Positions 22,457 through 35,357 of a stretch of DNA of 64,000 nt are shown here, one piece after another. The notes below the pieces were generated by a model, which was not told the origin of the DNA, did no database searches, and saw nothing but the letters and a program-made list of their open reading frames with translations. The stretch comes from Liquidambar formosana (lineage: Eukaryota; Streptophyta; Magnoliopsida; Saxifragales; Altingiaceae), in NCBI GenBank assembly GCA_039720395.1, contig CM077831.1, positions 1,399,001 through 1,463,000 on the forward strand, in the 5' to 3' direction. Each line of letters begins with the position of its first letter. Position 1 is the first letter of the stretch. The position numbers were made by a program, and so were the translations under genes.

Positions 22457-25400
22457 ATGGCCGACGAAAGAACTAGTGAGGGGCACTTTGACCTTGAGGC
22501 TTGCCTGAAAGCTATCATGACCAAGCTTGATCATACCGCCGAGACATCCGATACCGCATTGAAAATGGCTCAAGAGAACCAACAGAAGATGGCGGACCTT
22601 GAACAAAATGGCTCTAAGGCCCATTCCTTGGGTATACCTCATGGGGCTGGCACCGAAGAGGGACCTCAATCCAATGAGAACACCAAGACAAGGGGGGAAA
22701 GTAGCTCGAAACCTGAGGTCACCAACCTAGAAGGGGAACCAAAGGGGAAAGGTACTAGCAGTGATTCCGTGTTAGCTAGCAAGGTAGAAGCATTGGAGAG
22801 AACTATAAAAGGGATTCGTAGGGCTGATGACATGGTCGATGTGCGGACTCTATCTCTGTTTCCAACGGCTCGTATTCCACTACAATTCAAGATGCCGGAG
22901 TTAGAAAAGTTCGATGGGACGGGTTGCCCTAAGACTCATTTGAAGATGTATGTGCGAGCTATGCACCCTCGAGGGGCTACTGACGAGCTTTTAGCTCAAA
23001 TGTTCCATGAAACCTTGGCCACTTCTGCTTTGAAATGGTTCTTATCCTTGGATGAGAACAGAACTCGGACTTGGGAAGACATATGCAATGAGTTCTCGGA
23101 GCACTACAAGTACAACATAGAGGTAGACGTTACTCGGAGAGACCTGGAAACTACCAAGCAAGGGGCTCATGAAACTTTCTCCGCTTACATTACAAGGTGG
23201 AGACAAAAGGCGTCAAGAATGACAGATAGGCCAAATGAGGAGGACCAAATTCAGTTGGTGGTTAAGAACTTGCTGCCCGTGTATCACAAGCACTTATTTG
23301 CCCACTATTTCCCCAATTTCAAAGCTCTTATTGGGGCTGGCACGCAGGTTGAAGATGCTATCAATGATGGAACAATCAAAACTGAGGAAGTGAGGAGTCG
23401 CAAGACAAACTTTACTGGGAAGAACAATGCCGAGGTCAACACCATAACTCAACCCATCCAACCCTTTTCTCTCAATGATGTCAACCCACCTCGCCAATTC
23501 ACTGACCTATTTATGCCTCTCGAAAGAGTCCTTGAAAAGCTCATAAGTCGTGACCTATTGAAGCCACTCGACCCAAGACCTCCACCAAATCCCTTACCCA
23601 AGAGCTACAATGAGAATGAGTACTGCAAGTACCACCAATCCAAAGGCCATGCCACCAATCGCTGTATTCGTCTTCGCCACCAAGTCCAAGACCTCATTGA
23701 CAAGCAAGTCATTTCACCACCAACCCGTCCAAATGTCACCCGTAATCCTCTCCCATCTCACAGCAACACACCCCCACCTAACACCATAAATGCCATTGGG
23801 GTTGAATCCTTTCGCCCTCGCCAACCCATAAGACAATACACTCCACTTCCCATGACCTTAACCCGTCTTTTCACCATTTGCCGCAATAACAGCCTTATCA
23901 TGCCACTTCCACCGAAGCCAAGGCCATCAACCCCTCACCAATATTGCCAATACCATCGTGCACCTGGCCATGACACCGAGGCTTGTTCTATACTAAAGAA
24001 GATCATTCAAGACCTCATTGACCAAAAGGTTTTGTTGTTGCCAAAGAAATCTATCCAACAAGAGCTGAAAGAAAGATATGAAGCAGGAGATCCTCAGGTT
24101 GGCCTATTAGGTCAATCGTCGGGGAAATTTGACTACTATGTGTTGTACTCAAGCCCAAGTCCAATATCAAATGAGCCGATAGTTCCTACAGTTTGGGATG
24201 ACTTGCCGACAGAAATGGAGAGCATTGACATGATAGAATGGGATGACTTGATGAATAACTCCGAGGAAGTCCATGACCTATGGGCTAGTGATGATGAGTT
24301 GGATCATATAACCAGAGGGGGTCGTCATTTCAAGCCTCCCCACCTAGAGTCTGAAAATCCATTGGAAGATTTGGAAGGGCAGAGGCGTCCTAGCTTGCAA
24401 GAAGAAGAGGATGAGGTGCTGAGGCAACTGAAGAAGACCAATGCCAATATCACTATTTGGGGCTTGCTCATGGCCTCGCACAAGCACAGACAGACCGTGT
24501 TGAAACTGCTGAATCAGATACAAGTGCCTGTTGACACATCTCCCGAGGGGCTGGTACACTTGGTAAATCCAACTCCCAAGAACTTAACCATCGTGTTCAC
24601 CGATGTAGACCTACCCAAAAGCAGGCCAAGCCATTCTCAAGCTCTCTATGTGACCGTTGACACTATGGGGAAGAGGGTTCCTATCGTCCTTATCGACAAT
24701 GGGTCCGCACTGAATGTATGTCCTCTCTGAACTGCCACTGTATTGGGTTTGGGACCCACTGATTTCACGCCATCTGGGCAGACCGTAAGAGCTTATGACA
24801 ACACCCGCCGAGAAGTAATAGGGGTGGTTACCTTGCCTCTAATCATGGGACCCACTGAATTTAGGGTGGAATTCCAAGTGTTGGATGTGCCGTCATGTTT
24901 CAATTTGCTGTTGGGCCGACCTTGGATCCATCCTGCTGGGGTTGTGCCATCTTCACTCTATCAAAAACTGAAGTTTCCTTATGAAGGAGCCATAGTAACA
25001 CTTCAAGGGGACTATGAATTGAAACTCGCAGGCGTGCCTATATGTGAGATACAACCCGAGTCAGCAGCGATGCCGCTATCTGGGTTTGACTATGTCCAAT
25101 GCATTGAGAAAGAGCTCGAAAAGGGTGAGTTAATACCCTTGGACTTTTGCCCCCATGGCAACTTGCATGTTGGTGAAATCATGAGAAGGATGAGTTTCTT
25201 TCCAGGCATGGGGCTAGGGCGTCGCCAACAAGGGATCCCTATGTCTATTCAAAGCCGTGTCACCTCATACACCTTCGGGCTAGGATATGAGCCCTCCAGA
25301 AATGATCATGCGGAAATGCTGAAGAGGAATAAGGAGAAAGTAAGAGCCAAAGCCGAGGGAAGGGTGCCAGACCTGAGGATCTCGCCATATCGACCTACTT

Positions 25401-25791
25401 TGAATGGTTACTTTGTCAAAGAAGGGGATGATTTCCTATATTGCGGGTTTCCAGAGCCCACCTTTGACCAAGCTACCAAGATCCGAGTTCCGGGTTTTGA
25501 AATCTTCTTCACCAAATGGTATCCAATCACAGCTGAAATGGTGGATGATGAAGCCATCAATGATGAGTTCTGGGAAAAGAAAGAGGAGGACTGGGCAGAG
25601 AACCTTGATGCGGGGGCTATGACTGAAATGTTCCAAGATATGATCCTCACCGTGGAAGACTCGACCATTGAAGAACTCCAGGGTTCGTCCATTAGCCATG
25701 CTACCATGCCACTCCTGAATTGGTACCTTGAATGTGGTGTCATTGCGGAGATCCATGAAGAAGAAGACCTTGGCCTACGTGATAGCAGCTT
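22457..25791 (+). pseudogene. Ogre-2 gag-protease (exon 1), one nonsense codon
   Basis: The first ATG in frame is at 22457; the frame is open upstream to 22391 without an earlier ATG. The gag capsid-like domain (from PELEKFDGTG, through LKWFLSL and FSEHYKYN) spans about residues 150-330. Two zinc-knuckle-like motifs of form C-X2-H-X4-H-X4-C follow, near 23627-23668 and 23948-23989. The aspartic protease begins with LIDNGSALNV just before a TGA at 24728-24730, probably a CGA-to-TGA change; the frame continues unshifted through the FNLLLGRPW region (24900-24930). Next comes a glycine-rich segment, FFPGMGLGRRQQG, near 25195-25235, resembling the G-patch of this lineage. Without splicing, the frame closes at TAG 25793-25795. 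Confidence 0.9.
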
Positions 25792-25962
25792 GTAGGTGTC
25801 TTAGTTTAGTAATATTTCCCTAATTCAATAAGATGTATCTACTTAACTCACTTTGTGGAGTCATAGTATTGATACAGATTTGTTTGTTTTCCTTCTTTCT
25901 TTTGTGTGTCATTCCTACTATTCCTAGTCAATAAAGTGTGCTTTCTTTCTCTATATATGCAG
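25792..25962 (+). other. Ogre intron between protease and reverse transcriptase
   Basis: 171 bp from GTAGGT (donor) to a CTTTCTTTCTCTATATATGCAG acceptor-type end (only the terminal bases are diagnostic). Removing it joins codon ...AGC-TT to T-GTC and carries the gag-protease frame directly into the RT frame, skipping the TAG at 25793. An intron at exactly this place is a known hallmark of Ogre elements. The splice sites here are my reading, not tested. Confidence 0.8.
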
Positions 25963-26573
25963 TGTCTCTTTTCTCTCCTCTATGGATATTTATGGCATGG
26001 ATATAGATCCTAGGAACGATGTCCCCCCGGAGCTCGTTGAGCAAAGGAAAAGGGGTGTCACCGAACCTAATATGGATGAATTGGAATCAATCAACTTAGG
26101 GACGAATGAATTGCCAAGAATAGTTAAAATTGGGAAAACCCTCTCCCCCGTTGAAAAAGAAAAGATGATCTCCTTCTTGAAAGCCAACATTATGGCTTTT
26201 GCATGGTCTTATGAAGACATGCCTGGCATCGACCCCGATATTGTGCAACACTATATCCCCACTAATTCCCTAAAGAAGCCAGTAAAGCAGAAACTTAGAA
26301 GATTAAAACCAGAATGGGCTCTAAAAGTAAAAGAAGAGGTAACTAAACAACTAGACGCGGGTTTCCTCCAAGTTGTGGAGTACCCCGAGTGGTTGTCGAA
26401 TATAGTGCCTGTGCCTAAAAAAGATGGGAAAGTGAGGATGTGTGTCGATTTCCGAGATCTCAACGCCGCGAGCCCCAAGGATGACTTTCCTTTACCACAT
26501 ATCGACGTGTTGGTGGATAGCACAGTGGGACATGCACTCCTCTCCTTCATGGACGGATTCTCCGGGTATAACC
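25963..26573 (+). pseudogene. Ogre-2 reverse transcriptase, first part (interrupted)
   Basis: Exon 2 starts at 25963; the first ATG is at 25982. The N-terminal RT linker includes AWSYEDMPGI, followed by the fingers region: LSNIVPVPKKDGKVRMC, VDFRDLNAASPKD, and then LLSFMDGFSGYN with the first catalytic-type Asp. The frame is cut at 26573 by a solo Copia LTR. RT coding resumes at 28238 in the same frame once the solo LTR and one TSD copy are discounted. Confidence 0.93.
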
Positions 26574-28232
26574 TGTTGGGAATCGAACAAGAGGGAAAAA
26601 TACAAAGGCGGAATATAAAAAATTTTTCCCACGATTCCCAATCCCATGAATCTAACTATGCATAACACAAAATCAAACCCTAACTACAAAGAGGGTTAGA
26701 ACACTTACAGAATTTTTGTCTTCTCCTTTTTGCTCCACGCTTTGATTCCGGACAGCGGTGAATGAGCAGCCCAAGTGTGCTGCCTCCAACGGTATCCACA
26801 CCTAGCTAGAGCTTCAAGTCCTTTCTTTCTTCTTTCTTGTTGTTGCTAGAGGTGGAGAAGAGAGAGAGAGAGAAGAGAGCCTCCAAGGGGCTGGACGGCT
26901 AGGGTTTATTGTGCAAGCCTCTTATATCATGTCATACATAAGTGTGACTTATATAGGCAGCCCACTAAAGGGGGCTGGCCATGGGGAAGAAACCCTAATA
27001 GGGTTATGTGTAATTACACTTAATTGCACATTAACCCCTATTATTTGTATCAAATACAAATAGGCCTATAAAGAACTATTCTTTATTCACTAAAACCCTT
27101 TCTCTCATAGACTTTAAAGCCCTTCTTGCATGATCAGTGTGTGACCCATTGGGTTCACATCATTAAGTAGTAGGAATAGCACGAGGTGTGCACAATGGAA
27201 CTCTTTCCATTTAGGGTCTAATTGGAACTCCTTCCAATTCCCTAATTGATTATAACTCACTTATATCAATTAGGGCTTCTACTAACCATGAGTAATACCT
27301 AGCATATGGCTCATGGTGTGGTCCTTAATGAGGTGAATAGTCATTTACAAAGAACCCTTCTGTTATAGTTTATAGGTTACAATTGCATCCTTCCTTCAAC
27401 ACAATGTCTCCAATTGAACTAATAGGACATGGAAGTCTGTCAAGTCCCTAGTTCAATTACTTTATACTCATTCATAGATATCAACTCATTGATGAACCCA
27501 TGAAACTCTTTTCATATTCATCCTACCATGGCCATGGATTTAATGAGTTATATTATGAATGCTATATGAGACATTCTCTCTCTTTTTCCTGAGAGTGATG
27601 GATCCCTTGTTGATCACTCACATGCCTTCACACACATAGCAGTAGGGCCAATGAACACCTTTGCAAACCCCTGAATAGGATCTGCACTTAGTGTTATCAA
27701 ACTTCTAAAGCTACATGCATAAGACAACTATGGTGTCTCAGGTCTAAGGATTACTTGTACTACTATAACAATGAGAAACTGATTGACAGGCAGGATAAAA
27801 CTCCATTCAGTTTATCTCATATCTTTGGTCACATTCAGTGTACCTATTCTCGTAATAGGCACCCACTTGTTGGTTGTAGTGTCTCCACACAAATAGCTTG
27901 AGACTCGCTATCCTCCTATAGAGTCAACCTAACAAGTGCTAGTCCTATGGTTCATTACTGTCCATCATAGTAAACCTTCAACTAGGAATGCTTTAGGAGT
28001 TTAGTACAGAGATATATCTATAGTCTCAAAATTACAACTCTTTGTAATTCCATATTCTCAACTCTAACTCCATGGACATATTATGTAAATATAAATGATG
28101 CATATAAACATAATAGAATAAGCCATTTTATTAAATCAATAATAAATGTGACATACATAAATGAAATCAAATGATTGTTCCTAATCCCTAAACAATCATC
28201 TCTATGATTGGCTCTAGGGCATAATCCTAACA
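26574..28232 (-). mobile_element. Solo Copia-T LTR inside Ogre-2 RT (TSD TAACC)
   Basis: 1659 bp, minus orientation, TGTTGGGAATCG...ATCCTAACA, flanked by TAACC at 26569-26573 and 28233-28237. Subgroup I, close to the F1 3' LTR. Confidence 0.96.
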
Positions 28233-28237
28233 TAACC

Positions 28238-31004
28238 AGATAAAGATGGCGCCTCAAGACATGGAGAAAACAGCCTTTATCACGCAATGGGGAACGTACT
28301 GTTACAAGGTAATGCCTTTTGGCTTAAGAAACGCTGGGGCTACTTACCAAAAAGCAGCAACGACCTTATTGCATGATATGATCCATAAGGAAGTCGAGGT
28401 TTATGTCGATGATATGATCGTGAAGTCCGTGGATAGAGAAGGGCATTTCAAGGCGCTAGAGAAGTTCCTAGAGCGAGCAAAGAAGTACAATCTCCGTCTG
28501 AACCCACAAAAGTGCGCTTTTGGTGTCACTACAGGCAAGCTATTGGGGTTCATGATCACTCAGAGAGGCATCGAAGTGGACCCAGGAAAGATAAAAGCCA
28601 TTGTGGAGATGGAGCCGCCTAGTACTGAAAAGCAGATCCGGGGCTTTCTAGGAAGAGTTCAATACATAAGTCGATTCATTGCCAACTTGACCATGGTTTG
28701 CGAACCAATCTTCAAATTGCTTAAGAAAGGTGTGCCAAAAGTATGGAACGAAGAATGCCAAGAGGCCTTTGAGACCATTAAGAGGTACTTGTGCAATCCT
28801 CCAATCTTAGTTCCCCCACGGCAAGGTGTACCGCTTTTGTTATACTTAACGGTCACCGAAACCGCGACGGGAGCTATGTTAGCTCAATATCTTGAAGGGT
28901 CGACAAAGGAAAATGCCATCTACTACCTAAGCAAGAAAATGACAGATTATGAAGTGAAGTACAATGCCATTGAAAAAGCTTGTGTAGCACTAGTATGGGC
29001 GACGCAGAAACTCCGACACTACATGATGTCCTTCGAAGTGCTCTTGATAAGTCGCATGGACCCGTTGAAGTACTTGGTAGAAAGGCCGGTATTGTCATTC
29101 AGAACTGCTCGATGGTCAATTCTCCTCAATGAATTTGACATCAAGTATGTAAATCAGAAGTCTATCAAGGGGAGCGTCATCGCAGACTACCTAGCTAGCT
29201 GTCCGGTGTCATCATCCGCTCCATTCAACGATCAGTTCCCAGACGAGGACGTGCTAGAAATCGGTAAAAAGACTTGGAAAGTATACTTCGATGGGGCAGC
29301 CAATAAGAAAGGTTATGGGATAGGAGTCCTGCTGGTCTCACCTGAAGAGGCATTTACACCACTGGCGGTTAAATTGGGGTTCGAAGCTACCAACAACATT
29401 GCTGAGTATGAGGCCTGTATCCTAGCATTGGAAGCGGCACTTGAATTGGGGATCAAAGAATTAGAAGTGTTCGGGGACTCTGCGCTAATCATTTGTCAGA
29501 TAAAAGGGGAATGGAAAACTCGAGATGAGAAGCTGTTGCCATACCATGCCTATCTGGAAGCTCTAACCAAGGAGTTCTCAGAGATAGAGTTCAACTACCT
29601 TTCAAGAAACAAGAACCAGTTCGCCGATGCCTTGGCAACCCTAGCATCCATGGTGGAGATACCTGAAGGAGGGAATGTGAAGCCGTTGGTGATAGAATGC
29701 CGAGACAAGCCTGTGTACTATTGTGCAATCCGAGGAGGGGAAGTGAATGATGGCCATCCGTGGTTCCATGACATAAGAAAGTTCATTGAAGAAAGGAGTA
29801 CCCAGAGGGAGCGTCTCGTATTGATAGAAAAACCTTAAGACGGTTGGCGAGGCACTATGTACTTTGTGGAGGAAAGCTATATCGAAGGTCATACGATGGG
29901 ATCCACCTGTTGTGTGTCACCGAGGAGGAAGCCGAGCATCTGATTAAAGAAATCCATGAAGGGACAGGGGCTCCGCACATGAACGGCTATATGTTGGCTA
30001 AGAAAATCATGAGGTTAGGCTATTATTGGTCTACCATGGAAAGAGATTGCCACGCACATGTCAAGAAGTGCTATAAATGCCAACTGTTCGCCAGTGGACA
30101 ACATTTGCCTTCTATGCCTTTAACAAGTATGTCGTCACCATGGCCATTCGCAGTATGGGGGATAGATATCATCGGACAGATCAAGCCAAAGGCGTCAAAT
30201 GGGCATGAATACATCCTGGTTGCCATCGACTATTTCACTAAGTGGGTGGAAGTAGCGTCCTTCAAGACCTTGAATTCCAAGAAGGTAGCACAGTTCATAC
30301 AGCACAGCATCATCTATCGATATGGGGTACCGCATGAAGTTATCTCAGACAATGGCCAGCACTTTCAGAAAGAAACCCATGAGCTCTTGCAAAAGTACGG
30401 CATAGTTCACCATCTATCGTCCCCATACCGTCCTCAGACTAATGGAGCAGTGGAAGCAGCTAACAAGAATATCAAGAAGATACTACAGAAGACTGCGGAC
30501 TCACACACAGACTGGCATGAGAAGTTGCCACTGGCTCTATAGGGTTACAGAACATCAATAAGGTCGTCAACAGGGGCTACCCCTTATTCTCTAGTTTATG
30601 GAATGGAGGCCGTGTTGCCAGTCGAGTTGGAGGTTCCTTCGCTAAGGGTTGCTGTGGAGAGCCAGATAGCAGAAGTGGATTGGGTTAAAAGCCGCTATGA
30701 TGAGTTAGCTTTACTGGATGAAAGGCGTTTAAGGTCGCTGTATCATGTGCAGGGGTATCAACGGAGAGTCGCCAGAGCATTCAACAAACATGTCAAAGAC
30801 CGAGGTCTAAAGAAAGGGGATGTAGTGCTGAAAGAAATCAGAGCTCTAGTATTCGATCCGCGAGGGAAATTCAAGCCAAGTTGGGGTGGACCATACATTA
30901 TGAAGGAAATATTGCCAGCAGGGGCTGTTCGCCTCATGGATTTAGATGGAATTGAGTTCGCTCGTCCAACTAATTTGGATCAATTGAAAAAATATCATGT
31001 TTGA
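28238..31004 (+). pseudogene. Ogre-2 RT end, RNase H, second RNase H, integrase (broken)
   Basis: Continues RT with VMPFGLRNAGATYQ and the catalytic YVDD (about 28402-28413), the RT-linked RNase H (about 28795-29090), then an archaeal-type RNase H (about 29279-29650; FDGAA, AEYEA, GDSA, FADALA). A 1-bp deletion near 29796-29799 (Ogre-1 has one more G at the matching spot) shifts the frame. The integrase follows in the restored frame from about 29844, with a CYKCQ zinc motif, Asp in GIDII, Asp in SDNGQ and Glu in GAVEAA. TAG at 30540-30542 (TGG in Ogre-1) is a second break. The C-terminal part is open to 31004. Nonfunctional in this copy. Confidence 0.93.
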
Positions 31005-31329
31005 GGCCTGCTAGGTTGAAAACCCGTAAGGGCGGCCTAGGCAAAAGTTAAGGCATGAGAACTACGTAAGACCTGATTCTCCATTCAAAAAAAAAAAAAA
31101 ACAAAAAAAAAGAAAGAAAAACAAGAAAAAAAAAAAAAAACAAAAATCATGGAGATACGTAGGCAACCCATAAGGTTACCTTGGGTGCGGTCTAAATCAA
31201 ACAACAAAATCCCAAATTTGGTTTATTATTGGCAATTTATTCAAAACTAAAATTGATTGACATAGCAATTCATTGGTATTAAGTAAAAGAACTATGAAAA
31301 TGCCATAAATATCCTATTCTATTGAGTCT
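31005..31329 (+). other. Post-pol A-rich spacer of Ogre-2
   Basis: Equivalent to 10128-10438: an imperfect inverted repeat just after the pol stop, an A-rich tract 31086-31146 and the GATACGTAGGCAACC motif near 31154. It separates converging pol and gene A. No gene seen. Confidence 0.6.
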
Positions 31330-32616
31330 TCAGTTTTTCTTGGGCTTCTTCGCAGCTCGCTTTTCAGCTTTCTTATCCTCTCTTTTGTGTCTTCTTTTCT
31401 TCCTCAAGTCATGATCATAAGTTGCTGTCACTGCTTCCATAATATCTTCTCTACAAGATCCAAGTTCGTTATTCTTAATAAATCCAAAAATCCTTTCTCT
31501 CCAAGTAGTCTCTTGCTCACCCAAATTGCTTTTCAACTATTCCTTATACTCGGGGCTCATCATATATGGACCATCAGTATTCGTAACTTGAGTCAGTGTC
31601 AGCTTTCTAGGCCATCGATCCTTCGCCCAAGTCACCACAGAAAGACCCGCAGGCACCACAGGATAGTCACCTTTCAAGGAAGTGGGTATGGTTTGCATGG
31701 CGCCCATCTGACGAAGAACCCTTGAAGGCCAATAAAAAGAAGTAGACTTCAGTCCTATGAGTCTCACCATGGCACATCCAGAAGTGCGCAGGAGCACCTG
31801 TTCACTGCAGCCCCATATGAAGGCGAACCACTTGATATTCCTCCATGAAAGGGTTTGGAAGTAACCTAGCCAATCCCTAAATGAAAATTCTCCAGGCAGT
31901 TCAATGCGGCGAAGGCAGTAATGCTGGGGCTTGTATGGTGTAATGGCAATGGGTGACAAAAAATTTAGTCTTTCAAGCAACCACATCTGCAGTAGAATGG
32001 GGCTACCTCCTAAGGGAACCTTTGGGTCCTCATGGACTTCATCCAAGCTATTCAGGGTTTCAGCTAATACCATGGGAATCAGGTTATGGCCTTTGGCAAG
32101 GAGAGGAATCAAGTCACAGATTTGTATGGGAACATGTGGAGTACCAGTGGAAATAAGGAAACAACCAATGAGGCAAAAAGCAAGTGCATGCTTAATAGGA
32201 AAGGTAAATTTCAGAATACCTTTACTATCATAGGCCAAAAAAGAGGTTGCCAATTTCATCAAGTCTACCATATGGTCCTTTACAAACGTAGAGGCATATT
32301 GTGGGTGAATCCCAAGGAGGTTGGAAAAAGAAGTAAGGAAGCTTGGGCGAGGAGTAGGGAGAATGAAAGGACCTACCGGTGAAACTCCATACAACGCGCA
32401 GAATTCCTCCATGGTTGGGCACAGTTCTTCATAGTTGAAGCGGAACACATGAACTTGGGGATCCCAAAAATATGTAGCAGCAATCAAAAGGTTTGTTTCA
32501 AGCTTCACATGCCTCAAGGAGAGCAATGGATCCAAGCCAAAGCACTTGAACTCAGATTTTGCTTCAGCACTCATAACTCTCAAAAACCCTCCTAAAAATT
32601 TGTCTAGAGCCTCCAT
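31330..32616 (-). pseudogene. Antisense gene A of Ogre-2 (nonsense codon)
   Basis: Same protein as the intact 429-residue frame at 10439-11728. The frame is open from ATG 32614-32616 to a TAG at 31537-31539, where Ogre-1 has TGG (EWLKS becomes E-stop), giving 359 residues. The remaining basic tail (31330-31536) is still open in frame. The truncated product would lack the basic C-terminus. A TATA box is retained at 32665-32672. Function unknown; plant-mobile-domain / DUF7745-like by pattern only. Confidence 0.8.
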
Positions 32617-32664
32617 AATTTCTAATGAATGAATACAAGTAGGTTTAGAAACCTCTTGGATGTG

Positions 32665-32672
32665 TTTTTATA
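32665..32672 (-). promoter_or_regulatory. TATA box upstream of antisense gene A (Ogre-2)
   Basis: TATAAAAA on the minus strand, at the same spacing from the gene A start as in Ogre-1 (11777-11784). Confidence 0.55.
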
Positions 32673-32757
32673 GGGAAAAGGTCACAAATCCAAGTTCAAA
32701 TAGGAAAAAACCCGTCAGAATAGGAGGTTTCCTATTCAAAGTGGGATTTCCGCTTCG

Positions 32758-32842
32758 GGCTCGGGTGACCACCCAGGCCTGGGCGGCTAGCCACCTGGGC
32801 TTGGGTGGCTAGCCGCCCAGCCCCGGGTGGTCACCCGAGGCC
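32758..32842. repeat. GC-rich palindromic module between antisense genes A and B
   Basis: 85 bp, GGCTCGGGTGACCACCC ... GGGTGGTCACCCGAGGCC, with GGCTAGCC twice near the centre. Very similar to the LTR palindrome at 19605-19688. It lies upstream of gene A and downstream of the gene B stop codon. Confidence 0.85.
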
Positions 32843-33073
32843 GTTTTCCTATTTTGCCCAGTTTTGCCTATTTTTGACCCCTTTTGACCCCTATATGGTT
32901 ATGTGACCTTGGGAAGCTTATTTTGAGCTTATTTTTGCACCAAAATATGAGTAAATCACCACAATGGAATTCCAAAAGTCTCATACAAAGTACCAAAGCA
33001 AGTGTTCAAAGAGAGATTACAAAGCATAAAGAAAGATGTTTCATTCGATTACAAAGCAAGAGAGTAAGCTAAT

Positions 33074-33181
33074 CTAATGGTCTCCCGTGGTTCTTCTCTT
33101 TCTACTTGATTCGCCTCTACCACGACCAGCATGAGGATTCCCTTGGGGTGGCATTGGCTGTGGTGGGCGCAATGTGGAGAC
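33074..33181 (-). CDS. Gene B exon 7 with stop
   Basis: 35 codons plus TAG at 33074-33076, after acceptor TTTGCAATAG|GTC. Proline-rich, then GRGRGESSRKRR, a basic nuclear-type tail. Confidence 0.78.
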   Translation of the reverse strand, partial: VSTLRPPQPMPPQGNPHAGRGRGESSRKRRTTGDH

Positions 33182-33262
33182 CTATTGCAAAAATAATCAA
33201 TTAATAAAGAAGGGTTATATCATTAGCTCCTATGATTGGAATGAACAAAGGGAATGTCTTAC

Positions 33263-33361
33263 AGTGGGATTCAGTCGTCCCTCTAGCACAGAGTTCGCCA
33301 AACTCATCCTAACAAGGTCCCGCCTTAATCCCTCGCTGAGTTCAAGGCACTCCTGTGCGTA
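33263..33361 (-). CDS. Gene B exon 6
   Basis: 33 codons between acceptor CCTGAGAG|TAC and donor ACT|GTAAGA. Charged and helical in character (ECLELSEGLRRDL). Preceded by a long poly-T tract typical of plant acceptors. Confidence 0.78.
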
Positions 33362-33449
33362 CTCTCAGGGAACCCAAAAAAAAAAAAAAATGAGCATGGT
33401 TAATAAATGATGAAAGAAATTTTAGGTAAGGCAAAGGCTTAGAGCTTAC

Positions 33450-33662
33450 ATGCTCATAGCTCGAGTCAATCTTGGGGACTTCATCAAAAGCAGGGTGAGT
33501 AATGTCAGTCCTCATGAACTCCAAACCATTGCATAGGTTCACTTGCCAGTCGAGAACTGGGAGAGGCGGCTGTGCCATTCCCCCCATCTCATAATCCTCA
33601 TCCCCATGAGTCATGCCTATGGAGGACGCTATTGTGGAACTATGTCCACGAGCTCGTCGGCC
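33450..33662 (-). CDS. Gene B exon 5
   Basis: 71 codons between acceptor TATTCCAG|GGC and donor CAT|GTAAGC. Methionine- and glycine-rich start, then VLDWQVNLCNG. No recognised motif. Confidence 0.8.
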
Positions 33663-33735
33663 CTGGAATAGATAAATTGCTTAAGAAGAGTGCTTGCATA
33701 AGTCAATAATTGAAAAGAATGGGATAGAGACTCAC

Positions 33736-33985
33736 CCCTTGAGGTGGGAAGCCAATGACTCTAGGACGCATCAGAAATTGATTGCAGAAAGTCATGTAGT
33801 CGGTATTGGGCGAGGTGAACTCCTCAGCATCCCATCCAATCAGAGCTTCCATCAGCTCATCCCCATCCAGAGAGTCAGTGTGCCTCATGTTCATGGGAGG
33901 CAAGACAGGGGTCAGAGCGACATCCACTCGTCCTTTCACCTGCCTAAGGACGTGCTCCCCCAAATACCAGTATCGCCCTGAGGGA
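33736..33985 (-). CDS. Gene B exon 4, downstream piece
   Basis: Continues in frame with RYWYLGEHVLRQV soon after the insertion point and ends at donor GGG|GTGAGT. Confidence 0.85.
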
Positions 33986-35357
33986 CCCTCTGTTGGGAAT
34001 CATACAAGAAGGAAGAATAGAAGTGCGGAATATAAAAATTTTTCCCTTTGATTCCACAGCCCATGAATCTAACTATGCATATACAAAATCAAACCCAAAC
34101 TATGAAGAGGGTTAGAACACTTACAGAATTTTGTCTTCTCCTTTTTGCTCCAAGCTTTGATTCCGGACAGCGGTGAATGAGCAGCCCAAGTGTGCTGCCT
34201 CCAACGGTATCCACACCTAGCTAGAGCTTCAAATCCTTTCCCTTTTTTCCTTGTTGTTGCTAGTGTAGGAGAAGAGTGGAGAGAGAGTGAAGGGGCTGGA
34301 AAATTTCGGCCAGCACCTTGGGGTTTTTTCTTGTGATGATGTCACACATCATAAAGTGTGACTTATATAGTCCACACTAGGGGGGCCGGCCATAGGGGGA
34401 AACCCTATTAGGGTGTGATGCAATTTCTCTAAATTGCACAATAACCCCTATAAATTATATCAAATATAAATAGGCCTCAAAGAACTATTCTTTATGCACT
34501 CATACCCTTTCTCTCATAGACTTTAAAGCTCATCTTGCATGATCAGTGTGTGACCCATTGGGTTCACATCATCAAGTAGTAGGAATAGCACGAGGTGTGC
34601 ACAATGGAACTCTTTCCATTTAGGGTCTAATTGGAACTCCTTCCAATTCCCTAATTGATTATAACTCACTTATATCAATTAGGGCTTCTACTAACCATGA
34701 ATAACACCTAGCATATGGTTCATGGTGTCGTCCTTAATGAAGTGAATATGTATCTATCAAAGAACCCTTCTGTTATAGTTTATAGGTTACAATTGCATCC
34801 TTCCATTTACACAATGTCTCCAATTGAACTAATAGGACATGGAAGTCTGTCAAGTCCCTAGTTCAATTACTTTATACTCATTCATAAATATCAACTCAAT
34901 GATGAACTTATGGAAACTCCTTTCCATATTCACACTGCCATGGCCATGGACTAAATGAGTTATATTATGAATGATATATGAGACATTCTCTCTCTTTTTC
35001 CTGAGAGTAATGGATTCCTTGTCGATCACTCATATGCCTTCATACATATAGCAATAGGGCCAATGAACACCTTTACAGACCCATGAATAGAATCTGCACT
35101 TAGTGTTATCAAACTTCTAAAGCTACATGCATAAGGTAACTATGGTGTCTCAGGTCTAAGGATTACTTGTACCACTATAACATTGAGAAACTGATTGACA
35201 GGCAGGTTAAAACTCCATTCAGTTTATCTCAAATCTTTGGTCACATTCAGTGTACCTATTCTATTAACAGGCACCCACCTGTTGGTTGTAGTGTCTCCAC
35301 ACAAATAGCTTGAGACCAGCTATCCTCCTATAGAGTCAACCTAACAAGTGCTAGTCC

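Noticed and set aside
25408..25756. Minus-strand frames of 106-111 codons opposite the protease region
   Set aside because: Shadows of the gag-protease reading frame; no motif and no splice or promoter context.
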